DNA of 64,000 bases from Parerythrobacter jejuensis. Its GTDB lineage: Bacteria > Pseudomonadota > Alphaproteobacteria > Sphingomonadales > Sphingomonadaceae. Where the stretch lies: positions 744,001 through 808,000 of the forward strand of contig NZ_BAAAZF010000001.1 in assembly GCF_039536765.1 (NCBI RefSeq), given 5' to 3'. Shown one piece after another: positions 53,972 to 63,110 of the stretch. The translations under genes and the position numbers were made by a program. Each line of letters opens with the position of its first letter. The first letter of the stretch is position 1. The notes under the pieces are model-generated. The model saw nothing but the letters and a program-made list of their open reading frames with translations. It did no database searches and had not been told where the DNA came from.

Positions 53972-54523
53972 TTAGCCCTCGGCCTTTTCTTCGCTGTCGT
54001 CAGCCTTGGCGTCTTCGGCCGGGGCTTCTTCAGCAGGAGCTTCCTCAGCAGGAGTTTCCTCAGCGGCAGGTGCTTCTTCCGCCGGAGCTTCTTCGGCCGC
54101 AGGCGTTTCTTCAGTCGCTGCTTCTTCGGTTGCTACTTCTTCCTCGGCAGGAGCTGCTTCGGCTTCCTTGGCAGCTTCAACAGCTGCCGCAGCCTTCTCG
54201 GCTTTCTCTTCAGCGCGCTCGGTTGCTTTCTCGCCCGGCTTCGCCTTGTTCGGGTTGTTACGGGCTTCACGCTCCATGATACCCGCGGCATCGAGGAAAC
54301 GCAGCACGCGGTCGCTTGGCTGGGCGCCAACACCGAGCCAGTAACGGGCGCGGTCTTCGTTCAGCGAAACGCGCTTTTCATCATCCTTGGCGAGCAGCGG
54401 GTTGTAGGTGCCGATCTGTTCCAGATATTTGCCGTCACGCGGGCTGCGGCTGTCAGCAGCCACGATACGGTAATACGGACGCTTCTTGGCGCCGCCGCGC
54501 GAAAGACGAAGTGCAATTGCCAT
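53972..54523 (-). CDS. rpsP: 30S ribosomal protein S16 with long Ala/Glu/Pro repeat tail
   Basis: 183 aa. [34 protein letters not shown] and [21 protein letters not shown] are the normal S16 body (about 80-90 aa). Residues from about 95 on are a low-complexity tail rich in Ala, Glu and Pro with repeated EEAPAEE/EETPAEE units ending in acidic DDSEEKAEG. Such tails occur in some alphaproteobacteria, but this one roughly doubles the protein. Second gene of the operon after ffh. Confidence 0.95.
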   Translation of the reverse strand: MAIALRLSRGGAKKRPYYRIVAADSRSPRDGKYLEQIGTYNPLLAKDDEKRVSLNEDRARYWLGVGAQPSDRVLRFLDAAGIMEREARNNPNKAKPGEKATERAEEKAEKAAAAVEAAKEAEAAPAEEEVATEEAATEETPAAEEAPAEEAPAAEETPAEEAPAEEAPAEDAKADDSEEKAEG

Positions 54524-54559
54524 GGTTTAGTACCTTTCCAATCTAAATCTTTGTAATTT

Positions 54560-56041
54560 CTATTTCTTCTTATTCATCAAATCCTGAAGCTCAGGCGGGA
54601 TCTCTCCGCCACCGGAACCGCCGAGTCCGGGCAGGCCTGGCGGTGCGCCACCTCCGCCCATGCCTCCGGGCAGCCCTGGCATTCCGCCACCGCCGCCGAA
54701 CATGGAAGCAAGCCCTTTCAGGCCGCCCATCTTCTTGATCTGTTTCATCGCGCGGGACATCTCCTGGTGCATTTTCATCACCTTGTTGATTTCCTGCACG
54801 GTCGTGCCCGAACCGGCCGCCACGCGTTTCTTGCGCTTGGCATTCATCAGGGCCGGATTGGCGCGTTCCTTGGGTGTCATCGAGCCGATGATCGCATCCA
54901 TATGGACCAGCACTTTGTCGTCCATGTCGGACGCGGCCATTGCAGCTTTGGCCTTTTTCATGCCGGGCATCATGCCCGCGAGCGCGCCGATGCCGCCCAT
55001 ATTCTGCATCTGCTTGAGCTGCATGCGAAGGTCGTTCAGGTCGAACTTGCCCTTCTCCATCCGCTTGGCGAGCTGCTCGGCCTCTTCTTCCTTGATGGTG
55101 GAAGCGGCCTTCTCGACCAGGCTGACCACATCGCCCATGCCCAGGATACGGTCGGCCACGCGGCTCGGGTGGAAGGCCTCCAGCGCATCCAGCTTTTCGC
55201 CGGTACCGGCATACTTGATCGGCTTACCCGTAACGGCGCGCATCGAAAGAGCGGCGCCGCCGCGCGCATCGCCATCCATCCGGGTGAGCACGACGCCGGT
55301 AAGCGGCACTTCGTCGGAGAAATTCTGCGCGACATTCACCGCGTCTTGGCCGGTCAGGCTGTCGACAACCAACAGCACCTCGGTTGGCGCAGAAACACCC
55401 GCAACGGCTTTCATCTCGGCCATCAGCGCTTCATCGACATGCAGACGGCCCGCCGTATCGAGCAACAGCACATCGACATTCTGAAGCTTGGCCGATTCCA
55501 GCGCCCGCCTTGCGATATCGACCGGCTGCTGGCCATCGACAATCGGCAGCGTCGCGACATCGACCTGCTCGCCCAGCACAGCCAACTGTTCCTGCGCGGC
55601 CGGTCGATTGACGTCGAGCGAGGCCATCATCGGCTTCTTGCCGTGCTTCTCGCGGATATATTTGGAAAGCTTTGCAGTGGTCGTCGTTTTGCCCGAACCC
55701 TGCAGGCCAACCATCATGATGACGACCGGAGGCTTAGCCTCCAGCACCAGCGGGACATGGCCATCATCACCATCTCCGCCGCCAAGCATCGCCACCAGTT
55801 CGTCATTGACGATCTTGACGACCTGCTGGCCCGGAGTGACCGATTTGAGGACAGATTCGCCAACGGCCTTCTCGGTGACCTTGTCGATGAAACTGCGCGC
55901 GACCGGCAATGCGACATCAGCTTCAAGCAACGCAATGCGTACTTCGCGCATAGCATCGCGCACATCCTGCTCGCGCAGCGCCCCCCGCCCGCGCAAGCGG
56001 TCGAACGTGCTACCTAGGCGATCGGACAGTGCGTCAAACAT
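54560..56041 (-). CDS. ffh: Signal recognition particle protein Ffh
   Basis: GTPase that with 4.5S RNA targets inner-membrane proteins co-translationally. 493 aa. N domain from MFDALSDRLGSTFDRLRGRG, G1 VGLQGSGKTTTTAKLS, DVNRPAAQEQL, DTAGRLHVDE, TRMDGDARGGAALSM; methionine-rich M domain afterwards (MKMHQEMSRAMKQIKKMGG) and a Gly/Pro-rich C-terminus. Head of the ffh-rpsP-rimM-nitrilase-membrane protein-trmD-rplS operon. Confidence 0.97.
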   Translation of the reverse strand: MFDALSDRLGSTFDRLRGRGALREQDVRDAMREVRIALLEADVALPVARSFIDKVTEKAVGESVLKSVTPGQQVVKIVNDELVAMLGGGDGDDGHVPLVLEAKPPVVIMMVGLQGSGKTTTTAKLSKYIREKHGKKPMMASLDVNRPAAQEQLAVLGEQVDVATLPIVDGQQPVDIARRALESAKLQNVDVLLLDTAGRLHVDEALMAEMKAVAGVSAPTEVLLVVDSLTGQDAVNVAQNFSDEVPLTGVVLTRMDGDARGGAALSMRAVTGKPIKYAGTGEKLDALEAFHPSRVADRILGMGDVVSLVEKAASTIKEEEAEQLAKRMEKGKFDLNDLRMQLKQMQNMGGIGALAGMMPGMKKAKAAMAASDMDDKVLVHMDAIIGSMTPKERANPALMNAKRKKRVAAGSGTTVQEINKVMKMHQEMSRAMKQIKKMGGLKGLASMFGGGGGMPGLPGGMGGGGAPPGLPGLGGSGGGEIPPELQDLMNKKK

Positions 56042-56152
56042 CGCTGATCATGTCTCCATCCATCCCCAAACGGGGAAAACGCAAAAAACGCCGGCGAACG
56101 AAACCTCGTTGGCCAGCGTGCGGTTGGGTAACCGACTTTCTTCTGTTTCGAA

Positions 56153-56228
56153 TGGTGGAGCCTAGCGGGATCGAACCGCTGACCTCAACACTGCCAGTGT
56201 TGCGCTCTCCCAGCTGAGCTAAGGCCCC
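56153..56228 (-). tRNA. tRNA-Ala (anticodon GGC)
   Basis: 76 nt including encoded CCA. Acceptor GGGGCCT/AGGCTCC, D-stem GCTC/GAGC, anticodon stem CAACA/TGTTG with loop CTGGCAG giving anticodon GGC, and T-arm AGCGG TTCGATC CCGCT. Reads alanine codon GCC. Confidence 0.97.
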
Positions 56229-56291
56229 AATCATTCGTGTGCAGTGAGCCTTACAGCACACCGACCCTTGCGGGAAGCGGCGCTTTATGAG

Positions 56292-56322
56292 GGCATTTTT
56301 CCTTTCGCAAGGAAAAAGTGCC
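56292..56322. other. A/T-rich hairpin between the FYDLN gene and tRNA-Ala
   Basis: TTTTTCCTT (56296-56304) and AAGGAAAAA (56309-56317) pair around TCGC, extended by GGCA/TGCC with one bulged base. It may terminate transcription of the minus-strand FYDLN gene before the tRNA, though no separate U run follows. Confidence 0.5.
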
Positions 56323-56380
56323 TCCGCACGCCATCCGGCGCGCGATATCCTCGCACCTGCGGTGCTACGGGCGGGCGGTC

Positions 56381-56434
56381 GCCCGAGCTTATGCGAGGCA
56401 GCAAGGGGCGCGGACGCGTCCCGCCCGCAGGGTC
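56381..56434 (+). repeat. 54-bp dispersed repeat, copy 2
   Basis: 51 of 54 positions match 3381-3434. Followed by A6 and, 7 nt on, the stop of the minus-strand FYDLN gene. The preceding GGGCGGTCGCCC adds a small hairpin absent from copy 1. Confidence 0.85.
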
Positions 56435-56441
56435 AAAAAAA

Positions 56442-56768
56442 TCAGGATTCCGGCTCTTCGTCGTCGCCTTTGCCCTTGGATACGCCAAGGTCATCGTCGC
56501 CACCCAGATCCACTTCGTTGTCCGGGGAATCATCGTCCTCGTCGACGTCGATATCCAGATCATCATCGGCAAGGTCGCTATCAGCTTCCTTGTCCTTTTT
56601 CTTCTCGTCTTCCTCGAACGGGATCGGCTGCTTGGTCTTGAGCACAGGCTCCGGAGACCATTCTTCACCGCACTCGATGCAGGTGACCGGATCTTCCTTG
56701 CCGAGATCGTAGAAGCGTGTCCCGCATTTGGGGCAGCTGCGTTTTGTGCCCCACTCTGGCTTAGCCAT
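56442..56768 (-). CDS. TIGR02300 / FYDLN-acid domain protein
   Basis: 108 aa from ATG 56768. The N-terminus [24 protein letters not shown] holds a CPKC knuckle and the FYDL signature, paired with CIECGEEW as a zinc ribbon. The rest is strongly acidic ([18 protein letters not shown]). This alphaproteobacterial family has no established function; the ribbon suggests nucleic acid or protein contacts. The long upstream frame is antisense to aroA and is rejected. Divergent from aroA. Confidence 0.88.
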   Translation of the reverse strand: MAKPEWGTKRSCPKCGTRFYDLGKEDPVTCIECGEEWSPEPVLKTKQPIPFEEDEKKKDKEADSDLADDDLDIDVDEDDDSPDNEVDLGGDDDLGVSKGKGDDEEPES

Positions 56769-56925
56769 TCTCACTGTTCCTTTGGTCGGGCCCGGCACCA
56801 TTCGGCGGGCCGCGCATAAAAATTCTCTATCTTGATGGGTAGCAATAGGCTCCGAATCAAGAGCGCCGCGCGCCTTGCCATAGGGGCATCCCCCTGTCAA
56901 AAGCCGCGCCCCGAAAGAGGCCGTT

Positions 56926-58254
56926 TTGCAAGACCATTCCAGACCCCATCGTTTCCTGCCATCCGGCCCCCTCACAGGCCGTGTGCGTGTGCCTGGCGAC
57001 AAGTCGATCAGCCACCGGTCGATCATGCTTGGTGCACTCGCTGTCGGCGAAACCCGGGTCGCCGGCCTGCTCGAGGGTGAAGATGTCTTGGCCACCGCCG
57101 CCGCGATGCAGGCAATGGGCGCGCAGGTCGAACGCAAGCCCGATGGCAGCTGGTCAATACATGGCGTGGGGGTCGGTGGATTGCTCCAGCCCCATTCCTC
57201 TCTCGAAATGGGCAATAGTGGTACCTCCACTCGCCTGCTGATGGGCCTGGTCGCCAGCCATGGCATCACAGCGACTTTCACGGGGGACGCGAGCCTTTCG
57301 GGCCGCCCCATGGGCCGCGTTACCGAACCGCTCAGCCTGATGGGCGCACAGTTTCATGGCAATGCGCGCGGAACGTTACCGCTGACCACGGAGGGTATTT
57401 GCCCTGCCGTACCGATCGCATATCGCCTCCCTGTCGCCAGCGCGCAGGTGAAGAGCGCAATCATGTTGGCCGGGCTTAATACACCTGGCATTACGACCGT
57501 GATCGAGCCTGTGCCGACCCGTGACCATTCGGAACGCATGCTGGCAGGCTTCGGTGCCAAGGTCGAAATTGAAGAAGCTGACGGAGAGCGCATCATCCGG
57601 GTCCACGGCGACGCCGAATTGCGCCCGCAAGAGATCGAAGTGCCCGGCGACCCTTCATCCGCTGCCTTCTTCGCCGTTGCGGCCTTACTGGTCGAAGGGA
57701 GCGACCTCGTGATCGAGAATGTCGGTCTCAATCCTACGCGCGCCGGGCTGTTCGACGTGTTGCGGAAGATGGGTGGGTCGATCGAGGAACTGAACGCCCG
57801 CGAGGTTGGCGGGGAACCGGTGGCCGATCTGCATGTGCGCCACTCGCTATTGAACGGTATAGACGTCGATCCGGCAATCGCCCCCAGCATGATCGACGAG
57901 TTTCCTGTGCTGTTCGTCGCAGCAGCGCTGGCCAAGGGGCGAACCACGACCACCGGACTGGAAGAGCTTCGGGTCAAGGAAAGCGACCGGATTGCCACTA
58001 TGGCCGCCGCCTTGAGCGGTGCCGGCGCACAAGTCGAAGAGCGCGACGACGGATTGGTTATCCATGGCACCGGCGGCGCACCTCTGCGCGGCAGCGCGAA
58101 CAGCCGGACCAAGACCCGCCTCGATCATCGCATTGCCATGAGCATGGCAATCGCCGGTCTAGCGAGTCAGGACGGCGTAGAAGTCGACGACACGCGCCCG
58201 ATCGCCACCAGCTTTCCCAATTTCATGGACTTACTTGCCGGGGCCGAAGCATGA
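56926..58254 (+). CDS. aroA: 3-phosphoshikimate 1-carboxyvinyltransferase (EPSP synthase)
   Basis: Shikimate pathway step joining shikimate 3-phosphate and PEP. 442 aa from TTG 56926 with AAGAGG 5 nt upstream. [10 protein letters not shown] (23-31), GNSGTSTR (96-103), [40 protein letters not shown] and [11 protein letters not shown] follow. Overall it resembles the class II type of Agrobacterium CP4, yet the residue equivalent to CP4 Ala100 is Gly (G99), the glyphosate-sensitive form. First gene of aroA - membrane protein - cmk - rpsA. Confidence 0.96.
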   Translation: MQDHSRPHRFLPSGPLTGRVRVPGDKSISHRSIMLGALAVGETRVAGLLEGEDVLATAAAMQAMGAQVERKPDGSWSIHGVGVGGLLQPHSSLEMGNSGTSTRLLMGLVASHGITATFTGDASLSGRPMGRVTEPLSLMGAQFHGNARGTLPLTTEGICPAVPIAYRLPVASAQVKSAIMLAGLNTPGITTVIEPVPTRDHSERMLAGFGAKVEIEEADGERIIRVHGDAELRPQEIEVPGDPSSAAFFAVAALLVEGSDLVIENVGLNPTRAGLFDVLRKMGGSIEELNAREVGGEPVADLHVRHSLLNGIDVDPAIAPSMIDEFPVLFVAAALAKGRTTTTGLEELRVKESDRIATMAAALSGAGAQVEERDDGLVIHGTGGAPLRGSANSRTKTRLDHRIAMSMAIAGLASQDGVEVDDTRPIATSFPNFMDLLAGAEA

Positions 58255-58289
58255 GGCCCCTCATTCTCGCAACGCAGGAAGGTTAGGCC

Positions 58290-58544
58290 ATGCCACTCGA
58301 TTGGGCCTCTCTTGTCGGGTTTGTCGGCACCGCATGCATCATTGGCGCCTACGCCTATCTGACGCTGCACGAGGCGCCCAACCCTTTCATCCTGCACGGC
58401 ACCAATTTATGTGGCGCGGCACTCCTCACCATCTCACTGGTCGTCCACACCAACTGGCCCAGCCTCGTTCTTGAAGGTTTCTGGGCGGCTATTGCGATTG
58501 TGGGAATTGCCAAGGCTCTGGCAAAGCGTAAGAGAACCGAATGA
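58290..58544 (+). CDS. CBU_0592-like small membrane protein
   Basis: 84 aa with three hydrophobic segments (WASLVGFVGTACIIGAYAYL, FILHGTNLCGAALLTISLVV, LVLEGFWAAIAIVGIAKAL) and a basic end. Resembles the small CBU_0592 family; function unknown. Its stop overlaps cmk (ATGA). Confidence 0.75.
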   Translation: MPLDWASLVGFVGTACIIGAYAYLTLHEAPNPFILHGTNLCGAALLTISLVVHTNWPSLVLEGFWAAIAIVGIAKALAKRKRTE

Positions 58545-59164
58545 TTATCGCCGTCGACGGCCCGACTGCCTCTGGCAAGGGCACAATTTCCAAAGCGCTG
58601 GCCCACCATTTCGGGCTGCCCCACCTCGATACCGGACTGCTATATCGGGCTGTCGGGCGGCAGGTTGCACTCAATGGGGGCAATCCCGACAATCCTCGCG
58701 ATGCCTTGAAGGGCACAGAGTTTGCCGATTTGTTGCTGGAAGACGATATCCTGCGCAGCGAGGGATCGGGAAGCCTGGCAAGCCGGGTGTCGATCCATCC
58801 CGAGGTGCGCCAAGCCCTGTTCGAACGGCAGCGGAATTTTGCCACGCAGGACGGTGGCGCTGTGCTTGACGGACGCGATATCGGCACCGTCATCGCACCC
58901 GAAGCCGAGGTGAAACTGTTTATCACTGCCAGTGTCGATGCCCGGGCACAGCGGCGCCATGCCGAAATGATTGAACGGGGGGTGGAGAGCGGGCTGCAGG
59001 AAATTGCGGATGACCTGCGCCGCCGCGACCAGCGCGATATCGGGCGCAAAGACGCGCCCCTGATTGCCGCGCCGGATGCTCTTGTGCTGGACACTTCGAC
59101 GCTCGGCAAAGACGCAGCTATCGCGGCCGCTATTGCCGCAGTAGAACAAGCGATGTCCAACTGA
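58541..59164 (+). CDS. cmk: Cytidylate kinase
   Basis: Phosphorylates CMP and dCMP with ATP. 207 aa. P-loop DGPTASGKGT (6-15), LDTGLLYRAVG, LDGRDIGTVIAPEA and the RRRDQRDIGRKDAPL lid. Follows aroA as in many Alpha- and Gammaproteobacteria, and precedes rpsA as is usual. Confidence 0.96.
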   Translation: MIIAVDGPTASGKGTISKALAHHFGLPHLDTGLLYRAVGRQVALNGGNPDNPRDALKGTEFADLLLEDDILRSEGSGSLASRVSIHPEVRQALFERQRNFATQDGGAVLDGRDIGTVIAPEAEVKLFITASVDARAQRRHAEMIERGVESGLQEIADDLRRRDQRDIGRKDAPLIAAPDALVLDTSTLGKDAAIAAAIAAVEQAMSN

Positions 59165-59490
59165 GCCCAGTGGCTCACCAGACAAACCCGCAAATTGGCG
59201 GTTTTGCTTGCATTTGAAGTAGTCCTCGCCTACCTGCGCGCCCGTCTGAAGGGCAAAAACAGGTCCGCAGGCAGGCTATTCTCGCATGGCCGGATTTATC
59301 AGGGCGCATTTGCCGCCCTTCCCATGCGTTGGTCCTGTCGCTCCGTTTCGCCCCAAAGACGCCAGAGGTGGCATTCGGCCCCGCTGGCAGTTCGGCCCTC
59401 TTGGCCCGCATAGGCAATCCCGCCGAAGCGGAGAAAAGACCCCGGGAAAACCGGTGGCCGGAAGCAAAAGTGAACAGGAATACCAACCCT
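59165..59490. other. 326-nt spacer, cmk to rpsA
   Basis: Expected rpsA promoter and leader. A small stem with bulge, AACCCGC/GGCGGTT (about 59185-59204) followed by TTTGCTT, could weakly terminate cmk. AGGAA lies 10 nt before the rpsA ATG. The in-frame upstream extension of rpsA covers part of it but has no ribosomal-protein similarity. No RNA family recognised. Confidence 0.45.
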
Positions 59491-61197
59491 ATGGCGACTT
59501 CTGCCAATCCTACGCGCGACGATTTCGAAGCGCTTCTCAACGAACAACTCGGCGGCGCCGGCAATGAAGGCTTTGAAGGCCGCGTTGTCAAAGGCACCGT
59601 AACCGCCATCGAAGCAGGCATGGCGATCATCGATGTGGGCCTCAAGAGCGAAGGCCGCGTCGATCTCAAGGAATTCTCGCGCGTTGATGGCGAGCACGGA
59701 CTCGAAGTCGGCTCCGAGGTCGAAGTGTATGTCGACCGCGTCGAAAATGCCGACGGTGAAGCAATGCTCAGCCGCGACCGCGCCCGCCGCGAAGCGGCTT
59801 GGGACAAGCTGGAAAGCGAATTCGGCGAAGGCAAGCGCGTCGAAGGCCGTATCTTCGGGCGCGTCAAAGGCGGTTTCACCGTCGACCTCGACGGCGCTGT
59901 GGCCTTCCTGCCCGGTTCACAGGTCGATATCCGTCCCGTACGCGATGTCGCTCCGCTCATGGACCAGCCGCAGCCGTTCCAGATCCTCAAGATGGACCGT
60001 CGCCGCGGCAATATCGTCGTTTCGCGCCGTGCTGTCCTCGAAGAAACCCGCGCCGAACAGCGCAGCGAGCTGATCGAAGGCCTGGCCGAAGGCCAGATCA
60101 CCGACGGTGTGGTCAAGAACATCACCGATTACGGTGCGTTCGTTGATCTGGGCGGAATCGACGGCCTGCTCCACGTCACAGACATGAGCTACAAGCGCGT
60201 CAACCACCCGAGCGAAGTGATCGAGATCGGCCAGACCGTGACCGTTCAGATCGTGCGCATCAATGCCGAAACGCAGCGCATCTCGCTGGGCATGAAGCAG
60301 CTCGAAAGCGATCCATGGGATGGCGTGGCTGCCAAGTACCCGGTCGGCATGAAGCTGACCGGACAGGTCACCAACATCACCGAATATGGTGCGTTCGTGG
60401 AACTGGAAGCTGGCATCGAAGGCCTGGTCCACGTTTCCGAAATGAGCTGGACCAAGAAGAACGTCCACCCGGGCAAGATCGTTTCGACCTCGCAGGAAGT
60501 CGAAGTCATGGTGCTCGAAGTCGACTCCGAGAAGCGGCGCATTTCGCTCGGCCTCAAGCAGGCCCAGCGCAATCCGTGGGAAGAGTTCGCCGAGAAGCAC
60601 CCGATCGGCACCGAAGTCGCTGGCGAAGTCAAGAACGCCACCGAATTCGGCCTGTTCATCGGTCTCGATGGCGACGTCGACGGCATGGTCCATATGTCCG
60701 ACATTGCCTGGGGCATCTCGGGCGAAGACGCCCTGGCGCTTCACCGCAAGGGTGAAGAGGTCAAGGCGATCGTTCTCGATGTCGACACCGACAAGGAGCG
60801 CATCAGCCTCGGCATGAAGCAGCTCGAAAAGGGTGCTCCGAGCGCCGATGGTGCCGACACCAGCGCATTGCGCAAGGGCCAGACTGTCACCGTTACCGTC
60901 CTCGAAGTCCGCGATGGCGGCCTCGAAGTACAGGTTGGCGACGACGGCGCGACCGGCTTCATCAAGCGTTCGGATCTGGGTCGTGACCGCGACGAACAGC
61001 GTCCCGATCGTTTCCAGACCGGCAGCAAGGTCGATGCCATGATCACAGGCTTTGACCGTTCGAAGAAGCCGAACTTTTCGATCAAGGCACGCCAGATCTC
61101 GGAAGAAAAGGAAGCTGTGGCACAGTTCGGTTCTTCCGACAGCGGCGCATCGCTCGGCGACATTCTGGGCGAAGCGCTCAAGAAGTCCGACGACTAA
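59491..61197 (+). CDS. rpsA: 30S ribosomal protein S1
   Basis: 568 aa from ATG 59491. Six S1/OB repeats: the first GRVVKGTVTAIEAGMAIIDVG, and later DGVVKNITDYGAFVDLGGID, GQVTNITEYGAFVELEAGIE, GEVKNATEFGLFIGLDGD, each closing with RISLGMKQ or RISLGLKQ. Ends in GDILGEALKKSDD. Needed to bring mRNAs to the 30S subunit. Terminator at 61221-61258. Confidence 0.97.
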   Translation: MATSANPTRDDFEALLNEQLGGAGNEGFEGRVVKGTVTAIEAGMAIIDVGLKSEGRVDLKEFSRVDGEHGLEVGSEVEVYVDRVENADGEAMLSRDRARREAAWDKLESEFGEGKRVEGRIFGRVKGGFTVDLDGAVAFLPGSQVDIRPVRDVAPLMDQPQPFQILKMDRRRGNIVVSRRAVLEETRAEQRSELIEGLAEGQITDGVVKNITDYGAFVDLGGIDGLLHVTDMSYKRVNHPSEVIEIGQTVTVQIVRINAETQRISLGMKQLESDPWDGVAAKYPVGMKLTGQVTNITEYGAFVELEAGIEGLVHVSEMSWTKKNVHPGKIVSTSQEVEVMVLEVDSEKRRISLGLKQAQRNPWEEFAEKHPIGTEVAGEVKNATEFGLFIGLDGDVDGMVHMSDIAWGISGEDALALHRKGEEVKAIVLDVDTDKERISLGMKQLEKGAPSADGADTSALRKGQTVTVTVLEVRDGGLEVQVGDDGATGFIKRSDLGRDRDEQRPDRFQTGSKVDAMITGFDRSKKPNFSIKARQISEEKEAVAQFGSSDSGASLGDILGEALKKSDD

Positions 61198-61220
61198 GCA
61201 AGACCCGCATCGGCGGTTTC

Positions 61221-61258
61221 GGAAAGGCCCGTCTGCTATCGAGCAGGCGGGCCTTTCC
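61221..61258 (+). terminator. rpsA terminator
   Basis: GGAAAGGCCCG.CTGCT pairs with AGCAG.CGGGCCTTTCC around ATCG; near-perfect 16-bp stem ending in the T's of CCTTTCCTA. Lies between rpsA and gloB. Confidence 0.82.
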
Positions 61259-61288
61259 TACGTCTGCAGGAAACGGTAGGCTTGGCAA

Positions 61289-62044
61289 ATGCTTCAGATC
61301 CATCAGTTCCCCTGCCTGTCCGACAATTACGGCTTCCTCATCCACGATCCCGACAGTGGTGAGACTGCCGCAATCGATACGCCGGAAGCGAAGGTCTATC
61401 TTGCCGAGGCGGAGAAGCGTGGTTGGGCCATCACCCAGATCTGGAACACGCATTGGCATCCCGATCACGCGGGTGGAAACGAGGATATCAAACAGACCAC
61501 CGGCTGCACCATCGTGGCCCCGCAGGAGGTGGAAAAGCTCTCCCCCATCGACACTCTCGTCGCGCATGGCGACACCGTTTCGCTGGGCGGTTTCAATGCT
61601 CAGGTGATCGATGTCAGCGGCCACACCAATGGCCACATCGCTTTTTACATTCCCGAAGCTGGCGTCGCCTTTGTCGGCGATTCTGTCTTTGCACTGGGTT
61701 GCGGGCGAATGTTCGAGGGCGAGCCTGCGCAGTTCTGGAAAAGTCTGGAGCGGATCAAGGCCCTGCCCCCGGAAACAATGCTCTATTGCGCCCATGAATA
61801 CACGGCGGCCAACGCGAAGTTTGCCTCGCATGCGGACCCGGAGAACAGCGCGCTGGCCAATTATGTTGCCGAGATCGAGGCCAAGAGATCACGCAACGAA
61901 CCGACCGTGCCGACTCAGTTGGAGCGGGAACTGGCGACCAACCCCTTCCTGCGCGCCGACGATGCTGCGTTAGCGGCCCGTTGGGGCGGTTCAGAACCAC
62001 ACGAGACCTTTGCCGCCCTGAGGGCCGCCAAGGACAGTTTCTGA
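61289..62044 (+). CDS. gloB: Hydroxyacylglutathione hydrolase (glyoxalase II)
   Basis: Hydrolyses S-lactoylglutathione in methylglyoxal detoxification. 251 aa. Metal motif THWHPDH (54-60), DVSGHTNGHIAF, VGDSVFALGCGRMFEG, CAHEYTAANAKFA. C-terminal helices are present as in GloB. Five nucleotides before the next gene, so co-transcribed. Confidence 0.94.
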   Translation: MLQIHQFPCLSDNYGFLIHDPDSGETAAIDTPEAKVYLAEAEKRGWAITQIWNTHWHPDHAGGNEDIKQTTGCTIVAPQEVEKLSPIDTLVAHGDTVSLGGFNAQVIDVSGHTNGHIAFYIPEAGVAFVGDSVFALGCGRMFEGEPAQFWKSLERIKALPPETMLYCAHEYTAANAKFASHADPENSALANYVAEIEAKRSRNEPTVPTQLERELATNPFLRADDAALAARWGGSEPHETFAALRAAKDSF

Positions 62045-62049
62045 TCCGC

Positions 62050-63024
62050 ATGCAGGCTCTACGCGTCGAGACCTTGTCGGACGATTTTTCCGGTGTACTC
62101 CTCACCGACCTGCCGCGACCCGAGCGCGGCCCGGGCGAGGTGCTGGTGCGAATTCAGGCCGCTTCGCTCAACTATCCCGACCTGTTGATGACGCAGGGCA
62201 AGTACCAATTCAAACCCGAACCTCCCTTCACCTCCGGCATGGAATTGGCCGGGGAGGTCATCGCAGCGGATCACGACGGCCCTTTCGCCACTGGAGACCG
62301 GGTCATGGGGGGTGCCAAGACGGGCGGATTTGCCGAGTTCGCGAGCGTCCCTGCGCGATCCCTGCGCAAAGTGCCCGAGGGCATATCTTTTCCAGCTGCT
62401 GCGGCCATGGGAGCTGCCTACAGCACCGCCTATACCGGTCTGTTCGAACTGGGCGGCCTGGAAGCCGGGCAATGGGTGCTGGTCCATGGTGCCAGCGGGG
62501 GCGTCGGCCTGGCTGCATGCGACCTTGCAAAAGCTCTGGGCGCTAAGGTCATTGCTGCGACTCATCGCGAGGACAAGATTGAGCGCCTGCAGGCAGCTTC
62601 GGGCGCTGACGCGGTGATCCTGAACCACGGCCGTTTCCGCGAACGCGTAAGCGAGCTGACAGACGGGAAGCTGTGCGATCTCGTGTTCGACACCGTCGGC
62701 GGTGATATTTTCGATGAGAGCACGCGCTGTGTCGCTTTTGGCGGCAAGTTACTGGTGGTGGGCTTTGTTGCCGGGCGCATTCCCGAGATTTCCGTAAATA
62801 TACCGCTGATCAAGGGCTTCTCCGTGGTCGGCGTAAGAGCCGGGGAATATGCGCGCCGCTTTCCTGATCGCGGTGCCCGGATCATGGGCGAAATCCATAA
62901 GCTGGCAGTAAGCGGTGCGATCACACCGTATGTCGACGCCACCTTGCCATTGGCGCAATGGCGCGATGCCTTCGCGGCCATGCAAAGGGGCGATCTGATC
63001 GGCAAGATCATCCTGCAACCTTGA
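62050..63024 (+). CDS. NADPH:quinone oxidoreductase family protein
   Basis: 324 aa from ATG 62050; a longer frame overlaps gloB and is rejected. Zinc-free MDR: SLNYPDLLMTQGKYQ, FTSGMELAGEV, AAAMGAAYSTAYTGLFELG, VLVHGASGGVGLAACDLAKA, FDTVGGDIFDES. Probably a two-electron quinone or enoyl reductase; substrate unknown. Follows gloB by 5 nt. Confidence 0.86.
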   Translation: MQALRVETLSDDFSGVLLTDLPRPERGPGEVLVRIQAASLNYPDLLMTQGKYQFKPEPPFTSGMELAGEVIAADHDGPFATGDRVMGGAKTGGFAEFASVPARSLRKVPEGISFPAAAAMGAAYSTAYTGLFELGGLEAGQWVLVHGASGGVGLAACDLAKALGAKVIAATHREDKIERLQAASGADAVILNHGRFRERVSELTDGKLCDLVFDTVGGDIFDESTRCVAFGGKLLVVGFVAGRIPEISVNIPLIKGFSVVGVRAGEYARRFPDRGARIMGEIHKLAVSGAITPYVDATLPLAQWRDAFAAMQRGDLIGKIILQP

Positions 63025-63057
63025 GTCGCCAGGCCTTGGCCAATTGATCGCCCGGAA

Positions 63058-63087
63058 CGAAAAAGGGCGGCACACTGGCCGCCCTTA
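63058..63087 (-). terminator. Terminator of the F0 ATP synthase genes
   Basis: GGGCGGC (63065-63071) and GCCGCCC (63078-63084); on the minus strand the stem is followed by TTTTTC. It lies 24 nt after the atpF stop and could weakly serve the convergent quinone oxidoreductase. Confidence 0.8.
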
Positions 63088-63110
63088 TCCAGAAGACCTC
63101 AATACGCGGC

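Noticed and set aside
54767-56017. 416-codon plus-strand frame
   Set aside because: Antisense to ffh.
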